DNA from: Nanobdellota archaeon
GTDB lineage: Archaea; Nanobdellota; Nanobdellia; Pacearchaeales; GW2011-AR1
Length of the DNA stretch: 48,351 nt
Assembly (NCBI GenBank): GCA_030647125.1
Contig: JAUSKC010000008.1
Span: 1 to 48,351 of the forward strand
Direction of reading: 5' to 3'
The notes beneath the pieces are model-generated. The model was not told the origin of the DNA, did no database searches, and saw nothing but the letters and a program-made list of their open reading frames with translations. Shown here one piece after another: positions 42,289-48,351 of the stretch (the first letter of the stretch is position 1; the number at the start of each line of letters is the position of its first letter). Both the position numbers and the translations under genes were made by a program.

Positions 42289-42864
42289 ATGAACAAAAAA
42301 GTAAAATTTAATTACCAGAAAAAAGGCGCAATGGAAATGTCCGTCGGGACAATTGTTACAATAGTTCTTTTAGTTAGCGTTTTGGTTTTAGGTTTAATTT
42401 TAATAAAGAATATCTTTAGCAGTGCAACCGGTGCCGTTAAATTGACTGATGCCCAATTAACAAATCAAATTAATCAGTTGTTTTCTGCAGATCAAAAATT
42501 AGTTTTAGCCCCCAGCACAGCGACGATAAAAATGACTAGAGGGGATATTTACCCGATAAAGATTGGAGTTAAAAATAGATTGCAAGGAAATGTTGGTCAA
42601 AATCCCACGTTTGATTATAAAGTTTATGTAGATGATCCTGATGTTAGAAATAATTGTGGAATAGATGCAAATACTGTTCAGTCGTGGATACAAGGCGGCG
42701 ACGGAAAAAATATTCCCATGCCAACAGGAGAAGATATTCATATGGAACCTATAGGATTTAATATTCCATCTACAGCACCATTATGTTCTGTAAAAATAAG
42801 AGTTGAAGTGTTAGTAGATAATGCTAATTACGCATCAAGCGCATTCTTTATGCAAACTATATAA
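42289..42864 (+). CDS. Type IV pilin-like protein with class III signal
   Basis: 191 residues. Basic N terminus, then KKGAMEMSVGTIVTIVLLVS: a KKG-A prepilin peptidase-type cut site followed by a hydrophobic helix (residues 19-40). The exterior region is beta-rich with two cysteines (NNCGIDAN, APLCSVKIR) likely to form a disulfide. Such single pilin-like proteins are common in DPANN surface appendages. The partner membrane protein is upstream; no assembly ATPase is seen here. Confidence 0.7.
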   Translation: MNKKVKFNYQKKGAMEMSVGTIVTIVLLVSVLVLGLILIKNIFSSATGAVKLTDAQLTNQINQLFSADQKLVLAPSTATIKMTRGDIYPIKIGVKNRLQGNVGQNPTFDYKVYVDDPDVRNNCGIDANTVQSWIQGGDGKNIPMPTGEDIHMEPIGFNIPSTAPLCSVKIRVEVLVDNANYASSAFFMQTI

Positions 42865-42894
42865 TTTTTTAAATAGCTATTTCCTCGGTAAATT

Positions 42895-44229
42895 ATGGTT
42901 TTAGAATTATACAATACATTAACAAGGAAAAAAGAAGTTTTCAAGCCGATACACAAGGACTATGTTGGAATTTATTCATGCGGGCCGACTGTCTATAACT
43001 ATGCGCATATCGGAAATTTAAGAACTTACATATTTAATGACTTACTAAAAAGAAGCTTGATTTTTCTTGGATATAAAGTTAAACATGTTATGAATATTAC
43101 TGATGTAGATGACAAAACAATAAAAGCCAGCCAGAAAAATCACGAAAAATTAAATGACTTTACAAGAAAGTATGAAAAAATATTTTTTAATGATTTAAAC
43201 GAATTAAATATTATCAAACCGGACTATGTTCTTCGTGCGACGGAGAACGTGCAAGATATGATAAAAATGATACAAAAACTTTTGGATAAAGGCTACGCTT
43301 ACAAGGCCTCCGATGGAATTTATTTTTCAATTTCAAAAGATAAGAATTACGGAAAACTTGCAAACTTAAAAAAAATTAAAGATAACAAAGAAAGAATAAA
43401 AAATGACGAATATGATAAAGAAAATCCACAGGATTTTGCGTTGTGGAAATTCTATGCGAAAGAAGACGGAGATGTTTTCTGGGAAGCACCTTTTGGAAAA
43501 GGCCGACCGGGGTGGCATATAGAATGTTCTGTAATGTCAACTAAAGTACTTGGAGATTCCTTTGACATTCACACCGGAGCAACCGATTTAATTTTTCCAC
43601 ATCACACAAATGAAATTGCGCAAAGCCAAGCAGCTACTGGTAAAAATTTTGTTAATTACTGGATTCATACTGGATTTTTGAACATGAAAGAAGGAAAGAT
43701 GTCAAAGTCCGTTGGGAATATTTTATACTTGGAAAACTTAATAGAAAAAGGATATAATGCTATGGAATACAAATATATGACTTTAAATACACATTACAGA
43801 ATGCCTTTGAATTTTTCTATAGAAAATCTGGATGCTTCTAAGAATGCATACCAAAGGTTAAAGAATATTATTTCTGAAATTAAAAACGATAAAAAAGTTA
43901 ATGATAAATATCTTAAAGAATTTACAGAAGCAATTGAAGATGATTTTGATATGCCGCGTGCCCTTTCAATTTTGTGGAACTTAATCCGTGATGAAAATGC
44001 TAATGGAAAGATTGAAACAATAAAAAAAATGGATGAAGTTTTTGGATTGAAGTTTTTGGAAAAAGAAGAAATTAAAATTCCTTCAGAAGTTAAGAAATTA
44101 GTTGATGAACGCGAGCGCGCCCGAAAAGAAAAGAATTGGAAAAAGTCGGACGAGTTAAGAGATAAAATAAAAAAATTAGGTTTTATCGTCGAGGACAATG
44201 AAAATAGAAGTAAATTGGTGAAGATATAA
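42895..44229 (+). CDS. cysS: Cysteinyl-tRNA synthetase
   Basis: 444 residues, class I fold. HIGN is at residues 38-41 in CGPTVYNYAHIGNLR, KMSKS near 267-271 (EGKMSKSVGN). Zinc ligands are visible in YSCGPT, WHIECSVMS and FPHHTNEIAQS. The C-terminal helical bundle is short and ends with ARKEKNWKKSDELRDKIKKL. A TTTAAATA box lies 20 bases upstream of the ATG. Confidence 0.96.
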   Translation: MVLELYNTLTRKKEVFKPIHKDYVGIYSCGPTVYNYAHIGNLRTYIFNDLLKRSLIFLGYKVKHVMNITDVDDKTIKASQKNHEKLNDFTRKYEKIFFNDLNELNIIKPDYVLRATENVQDMIKMIQKLLDKGYAYKASDGIYFSISKDKNYGKLANLKKIKDNKERIKNDEYDKENPQDFALWKFYAKEDGDVFWEAPFGKGRPGWHIECSVMSTKVLGDSFDIHTGATDLIFPHHTNEIAQSQAATGKNFVNYWIHTGFLNMKEGKMSKSVGNILYLENLIEKGYNAMEYKYMTLNTHYRMPLNFSIENLDASKNAYQRLKNIISEIKNDKKVNDKYLKEFTEAIEDDFDMPRALSILWNLIRDENANGKIETIKKMDEVFGLKFLEKEEIKIPSEVKKLVDERERARKEKNWKKSDELRDKIKKLGFIVEDNENRSKLVKI

Positions 44230-44312
44230 AAAAAGATATATAATTGAAAAAATCATCTAAAGATTTCTGTCCAAGCGTTATAATATAAAAACCTTCAACA
44301 TATTAGATATTA

Positions 44313-44921
44313 GTGAAACATTACTACTTTATCCAGGAAAATGAGAGTCATAAACTAAAAAATCTATTAATTACAATTTTTATCTTAACATTAATTATAT
44401 TTATAGGAATTTATTTTTATAGTTTCTTTTATAATCTAATTCATAAAACCCCTTTTGTGTACAATGTAATAATCGCAGTGAAAGGAGATGTAATAAACAC
44501 AACTCCCATTGGTCTTTTTTATCTTCATTTTATCGGAGGCATATTTTTTGTACCTTCTGCAGATGAGTTAATCTTTTATTATGGTTTAATAGAAGGAAAT
44601 CCCCCCATCCTATCTTTTCTTGCAGCTTTAATTGGTTTTTTATTAGCACAAATATTAAATTATTTTATTGGATTAAAAACCAGTTCTTTTATATTAAATA
44701 TTGTATCAAAGAAAAAAGTATACAAGACTAGAAGGTTCGTAAATAAATATGGGGCCTATGGAATCTTTATATTTAACGTTCTTCCTCTTCCTTCTCCTCT
44801 GCTAACTTTTGCTCTTGGACTAGCCAAATATAATTTTAAGAGGTTATTTTTAATAACTATCCTAGCAAAAAGTATAGAATATGGCATTTTAATAGCCATT
44901 TTCCTTCTATTTTCCATATAG
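44313..44921 (+). CDS. VTT/DedA-family membrane protein
   Basis: 202 residues from a GTG start at 44313 (no nearby ATG fits). Five or six membrane helices. The VTT (SNARE-associated) signature is visible: FIGGIFFVPSADELIFYYG and, after the re-entrant part, NKYGAYGIFIFNVLPLPSPL. VTT proteins act as lipid scramblases or undecaprenyl-phosphate transporters in other organisms. Position of the GTG is inferred from the promoter about 25 bases upstream. Confidence 0.72.
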   Translation: MKHYYFIQENESHKLKNLLITIFILTLIIFIGIYFYSFFYNLIHKTPFVYNVIIAVKGDVINTTPIGLFYLHFIGGIFFVPSADELIFYYGLIEGNPPILSFLAALIGFLLAQILNYFIGLKTSSFILNIVSKKKVYKTRRFVNKYGAYGIFIFNVLPLPSPLLTFALGLAKYNFKRLFLITILAKSIEYGILIAIFLLFSI

Positions 44922-44950
44922 TATTTATACTCCTTCTTCTTAATTCTAAT

Positions 44951-45442
44951 ATGTTAAATCCACATCACATAATTCGCAAAGAATTAGAATTAGATAAAAC
45001 AATTAATTTGAAAGAACTAATCGGGAAGAAGATTCTTTCTTTTGGGGGGAAAGTTATAGGGAAAATTTCCCAGATTAGAATAAATCCAACTAATTTAAAT
45101 TTGGAAGGAATACTAATAAAAAGAGATATCTTTGGTAAACCTTTGTATATCGGAAAGAGCTATTTTTCTCATTTATCCCATGATGCAGTAATTCTTAATA
45201 TAGAAATCTCTCTTTTAATCAAAGGGAAGAATGTGATAACTTCTGGAGGAAAGATAATTGGAAAGGTTACTGAAGTTGTAAGAAAAGGATCAACTAATGA
45301 TATTAAGGTTCTTATGGTAAGATCCTTTTTCAGTAGAAGATTCTTGATTCCAGCTTCTGCTATTAAATATATTGGGAAGTCAGTTATATTAAAACCAAAT
45401 TATAATGCAAAGAAAAAATATTTCTGGCAGAAAGTTGAATAA
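44951..45442 (+). CDS. PRC-barrel protein, first of a pair
   Basis: 163 residues with two PRC-barrel-like repeats: LIGKKILSFGGKVIGKISQI and GKNVITSGGKIIGKVTEV, each continuing into a strand such as LNLEGILIKRDIFGK. PRC barrels bind proteins or RNA and often regulate; in archaea some act with division or ribosome factors. Its 3' end overlaps the next gene by up to 38 bases in another frame. The pair looks like a tandem duplication. Confidence 0.78.
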   Translation: MLNPHHIIRKELELDKTINLKELIGKKILSFGGKVIGKISQIRINPTNLNLEGILIKRDIFGKPLYIGKSYFSHLSHDAVILNIEISLLIKGKNVITSGGKIIGKVTEVVRKGSTNDIKVLMVRSFFSRRFLIPASAIKYIGKSVILKPNYNAKKKYFWQKVE

Positions 45443-45920
45443 TGCAATAACCTCAGAAGATATACTTGGAAAGGATGTTATAGACTTGGAAGGAAATTTA
45501 GTTGGAGTTGTTGAAAAGATTTTTATTGATCCAGCTTCTTTAAGATTTATTGGCATTTCCGTCGATAAAGGGTTTATAAAAAAAGGTCTTTCTATAGGAA
45601 AGAACTACATTCTCAAAATAACAGAACATGCGGTATTTCTTAAAATAAGAATTGCTTATGATATGAAAGGAATGTTTGTTTTTGATAAAGATGGAAAGAA
45701 AATTGGCAAGGTTTCTTCCATAGAATTACACGGCAACAGAAACAAAATAAAATCAATTCACGTGGAGACTGGTCTCTTCTCATCGCTTCTTAAAAAGGGA
45801 TTGATAATTCCTGCAAGATCTATAAAGAGGATAGGGGACAATATTATTCTTAAAAACAGTGAAAAGATATTATTAAGAAATGGGCTATACAATGCGATTC
45901 TTCAGTCCACGAAGATATAA
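45405..45920 (+). CDS. PRC-barrel protein, second of a pair
   Basis: 171 residues from ATG 45405; a TTG at 45435 would shorten the overlap with the upstream gene and begin closer to the first domain (NNAITSEDILGKDVIDLEGN). Two PRC-barrel repeats (LGKDVIDLEGNLVGVVEKIF and GMFVFDKDGKKIGKVSSIE) match the neighbour's layout. Co-transcribed with the first PRC gene. Which start is used is unsure. Confidence 0.72.
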   Translation: MQRKNISGRKLNNAITSEDILGKDVIDLEGNLVGVVEKIFIDPASLRFIGISVDKGFIKKGLSIGKNYILKITEHAVFLKIRIAYDMKGMFVFDKDGKKIGKVSSIELHGNRNKIKSIHVETGLFSSLLKKGLIIPARSIKRIGDNIILKNSEKILLRNGLYNAILQSTKI

Positions 45921-45995
45921 TAAACACGGGATACAAAAATCAGTTAAGAAAACCACTTAAATAAGAATTTTAAACTAACATTTGTTTGTTTTTGT

Positions 45996-47975
45996 ATGAA
46001 AAAGAAAGGTGGTTTTGGCAAGATACTTTTATTCTTTTTAATATTAGGTATAATATTAGTTATAGCACTTTTTGGAACAAAGATATATTTGTTCTTTCAA
46101 ATGATCATAGGAAATGATTTAACTATAAGACTAAGCACGGACAATGAAAATCTATTTATAAATAAAGGGCAAATAGAAAAAGTGGAATTTACGACGTCTG
46201 CAATAATGAATCCTTTTTGTAAATCATACTGCCAATCGAACTTTGTTGATTTGGGCAGTGGACAAGTAATTGAAAATGATAGCTTTGAACTTACTTTAAC
46301 AAGTTCATTAACAAAAAGTTATTCTATTGGTGTTAACAAGTTTGGAAAAGGGCAGGATCTTTATAACTTTCAAATAATATGCCAAAGCAAGAAGAGTTTC
46401 CTGTGCCAAACAACTGAAGATAAAAAGTTTAGAAATATTTTGCTAACAGTTGATTACGATTTAAACGATTCAGATAAAGAATTTGTTAGCAATATGCAAA
46501 ATAATATTTCTTATATAAACCAAAAGATAGACGACAATATTTTATTCATAAATGATACTAATAAGTTTTCAAAAGAGCATAGTAACATAAAAGAATTTAA
46601 TACAGGCAGAAGAATCAACACAGTTTCAAACAATTTATTAAATTTCAACACGACTTTAAATTTATCAAAAGCATTTTTAGATAACAATGAGTATGAGAAA
46701 TTAAATTTAAACGATTTAATAAATAATTTTAATGATATAGATAAAGAGTTTAATGAAATTAATGCTTCTTTTTACAACAATTTAACACGATTTCAAAATA
46801 TAATGTCCAACTTAACTTATATAGAATCCACTCTTAACAATTATACCAAACAAAATGTCTCTTTAAATTCTTCAGACCAAATAAAGTTTATAGAAGAAAA
46901 TTATAATGAACTTGCAACAAGTTTGAATTCAAAAAGCAATTTAAGTATAAGTATTATGCAAAGCAAAGTTAATTCCTTAAATTTAGAACTTGTGAATTTA
47001 GAGAACTTTATTAAAAATGAACCTGGTGAAGGATTTTCAGTTTCTTTAGATCTGATTAAAGTTACTAAACCTGTTTTCCAAACAAGCCAAAATAATCCTA
47101 TAATTTTAAACTTTAATCAAATTCAACCAATATGTTGCCTGAATAATATATGCAAACCATGTTGTAGTGGTTTAACATGCCAATCAAATCAAAGTTTGTA
47201 CCCTATAGTGCTTGTTCACGGACATGATTTTTCAAAAAGCACTACTGCAGAATATGCTCTTGATAGTTTCGGGCAGATACAAGATAAACTTGCAAGTGAT
47301 GGATATGTAAGCGCAGGAGAATTGTTATTGAATACAAATGATCCAAAGACAAACGGAATATTTGGTGAAATGAATTATCCTATAAATATTATAACAAGTT
47401 ATTATTTTGACATATACGAGACTTCTGGCAAAGGAACAATTATTCAAACCAAAACAGATAATTTAGATAGCTATGCCATAAGATTGAGGGATATAGTCAA
47501 TACAGTAAAAGAAAAAACTGGAAAAGATAAAGTGATAATAGTTTCTCATTCAATGGGTGGTTTAGTAACAAGAAGGTATATCCAAGTCTTTGGCTCAAAC
47601 GATGTAGATAAAATAATTCTGATAGGAACTCCAAATAACGGAATAAATGGAACAACACTAAGATATTGTTCTATTATTGGATCTTCCCCAGAATGCAATG
47701 ATATGGATTCAAGCAGCGTGTTCATAAATAAATTAAACAGAGCCAATGAAAGCAGCGTTCCGATATATAATATAATTGGAATTGGTTGCGACACTGATGG
47801 AGAAGATGGAGATGGAATTGTAAAAAGGAGCAGTGCTTATTTAAGTTACACTGAAAATTATTATATAAATGGAACTTGCGATTCCAGTTTCTATTATCTT
47901 CATTCGGATTTGATAAAAGTTGATAAATATCCTGAAGTTTATGACTTAATAAAAGAAATTTTAAAAACAAAATGA
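45996..47975 (+). CDS. Membrane-anchored lipase-like alpha/beta hydrolase
   Basis: 659 residues. An N-terminal membrane helix (residues 8-35) displays an outer region: Cys-containing domain (FCKSYCQ, 66-130), a long coiled coil rich in Asn (about 150-345), a Cys cluster (CCLNNICKPCCSGLTC, about 383-398) and a C-terminal hydrolase. The oxyanion region VLVHGHDF is near 403 and the nucleophile motif SHSMGG near 516-521, with a late YYLHSD histidine. It resembles PGAP1/triacylglycerol lipase-like esterases. A surface enzyme acting on lipid or surface esters is inferred. Its stop overlaps the small repeated frame (ATGA). Confidence 0.8.
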   Translation: MKKKGGFGKILLFFLILGIILVIALFGTKIYLFFQMIIGNDLTIRLSTDNENLFINKGQIEKVEFTTSAIMNPFCKSYCQSNFVDLGSGQVIENDSFELTLTSSLTKSYSIGVNKFGKGQDLYNFQIICQSKKSFLCQTTEDKKFRNILLTVDYDLNDSDKEFVSNMQNNISYINQKIDDNILFINDTNKFSKEHSNIKEFNTGRRINTVSNNLLNFNTTLNLSKAFLDNNEYEKLNLNDLINNFNDIDKEFNEINASFYNNLTRFQNIMSNLTYIESTLNNYTKQNVSLNSSDQIKFIEENYNELATSLNSKSNLSISIMQSKVNSLNLELVNLENFIKNEPGEGFSVSLDLIKVTKPVFQTSQNNPIILNFNQIQPICCLNNICKPCCSGLTCQSNQSLYPIVLVHGHDFSKSTTAEYALDSFGQIQDKLASDGYVSAGELLLNTNDPKTNGIFGEMNYPINIITSYYFDIYETSGKGTIIQTKTDNLDSYAIRLRDIVNTVKEKTGKDKVIIVSHSMGGLVTRRYIQVFGSNDVDKIILIGTPNNGINGTTLRYCSIIGSSPECNDMDSSSVFINKLNRANESSVPIYNIIGIGCDTDGEDGDGIVKRSSAYLSYTENYYINGTCDSSFYYLHSDLIKVDKYPEVYDLIKEILKTK

Positions 47976-48070
47976 CAGAAAAAATAAATTTTTTCAGCAC
48001 AAATAAAAATTTGGAGAAAACTGGAGGACGAAAACATTTCAAAAGAAATGTTTTAGAGAAATTTTCATAA
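47972..48070 (+). CDS. Small reading frame of the repeated intercistronic cassette, copy 3 (32 aa)
   Basis: ATG at 47972 overlaps the lipase stop (ATGA); the frame of 32 codons begins MTEKINFFSTNKNLEK and ends LEKFS, with TAA overlapping the Nudix ATG (TAATG, 48068-48072). The core TTCAGCACAAATAAAAATT is identical to copies 1 and 2. This copy carries an extra 48-base segment that includes a perfect hairpin, AAAACATTTC-AAAA-GAAATGTTTT, between core and end. Confidence 0.45.
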   Translation: MTEKINFFSTNKNLEKTGGRKHFKRNVLEKFS

Positions 48071-48351
48071 TGAAACAAAAATACAGAAGATCAGTATTTA
48101 TTGTGACTTACTCAATTCATCATGGTCGTATTAACTATTTGATTTTGAAACGAAAATGGCACTGGCGCGGCTGGGAATTTCCAAAAGGGGGAATTGAGGA
48201 CGGAGAAAAAATGATTAATGCCGTAAAAAGGGAAACATTAGAAGAAACGGGCAAAGCTGCATTGCAAATAAAAAGGTATGAAATTTATGGAAGATACAAA
48301 TACAAAAAAACTCTTCCAGACAGGCCGGGTTTTATAGGACAAAGCTATGTT
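48070..48351 (+). CDS. Nudix hydrolase, N-terminal part
   Basis: 94 residues to the window edge; the gene continues beyond. The Nudix box is complete (residues 40-62: GGIEDGEKMINAVKRETLEE then TGK, matching G-x5-E-x7-REUxEExG). It hydrolyses nucleoside diphosphate linked to X; diadenosine polyphosphate-type substrates are suggested by the short WHWRGWEFPKGG lead-in, as in Ap4A hydrolases. Start fixed by TAATG overlap with the small frame. Confidence 0.88.
   Translation, partial: MKQKYRRSVFIVTYSIHHGRINYLILKRKWHWRGWEFPKGGIEDGEKMINAVKRETLEETGKAALQIKRYEIYGRYKYKKTLPDRPGFIGQSYV

Noticed and set aside
1-48351. CRISPR arrays, transposases, integrases and defence islands
   Set aside because: No regularly spaced repeats and no such protein signatures were found; the only defence-like genes are HicB/HicA and the intron endonuclease.

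Overview
The window is AT-rich archaeal DNA, most likely from a DPANN archaeon of the Pacearchaeota/Woesearchaeota type. I infer this from an archaeal 16S-tRNA-Ala-23S operon, archaeal-only information-processing genes (FttA, archaeal RNase J, exosome Rrp4/Rrp41/Rrp42, SBDS, RpoK, class I CCA enzyme, Mre11-Rad50, proteasome alpha and beta), TATA-box promoters with little or no leader, and many small orphan membrane or surface proteins. No taxonomic search was possible, so the lineage is an inference.

Layout. 1-6.3 kb holds a cut-off surface protein, a large PKD-domain surface protein, an Era-like GTPase + DUF2073 + DUF2072 zinc-ribbon cluster (the archaeal vesicle set arvA/B/C), and the CCA-adding enzyme. 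6.3-8.6 kb is a reverse-strand operon of six small genes containing a TrmB-type regulator and an EF-hand membrane protein, behind a structured leader. 9.2-9.7 kb is a HicB-HicA toxin-antitoxin pair. 9.7-22.1 kb is mostly reverse strand: presenilin-like protease, FttA, proteasome beta, Rad50, Mre11, a HemK-type methyltransferase, RNase J and an M14 peptidase. 22.3-28.3 kb is the archaeal exosome superoperon (Pop5, PsmA, SBDS, Rrp4, Rrp41, Rrp42, RpoK), interrupted by four small orphan genes. 28.4-33.5 kb has a secreted lysozyme-like protein with a structured leader, enolase, an S51-type peptidase, ribosomal protein uS2, a LigD-type 3'-phosphoesterase and a frameshifted gene. 33.6-39.7 kb is the rRNA operon; its 23S gene carries a group I intron with a LAGLIDADG homing endonuclease. 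RNase P RNA follows at 40.0 kb, then tRNA-Phe, a pilin-like protein, CysRS, a VTT membrane protein, two PRC-barrel proteins, a membrane-anchored lipase-like protein and the start of a Nudix hydrolase.

How the genes work together. The window is unusually rich in RNA maturation and decay: rRNA with its processing stems, RNase P RNA and its Pop5 subunit, CCA addition, exosome, two beta-CASP nucleases and SBDS. Adjacent genes are often coupled by ATGA, TAATG or TAAAATG junctions.

Most unusual signals. (1) A repeated intercistronic cassette (5021-5071, 24269-24319, 47972-48070) is in each case a tiny MTE...FS reading frame whose stop overlaps the next start as TAATG. (2) The 23S group I intron has a homing endonuclease frame that runs through its own catalytic core. 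(3) Several orphan genes are flanked by duplicated 3' ends of a tRNA or a protein gene, which suggests cassette insertion at gene ends. (4) A secreted lysozyme-like protein sits in a probable episymbiotic archaeon.
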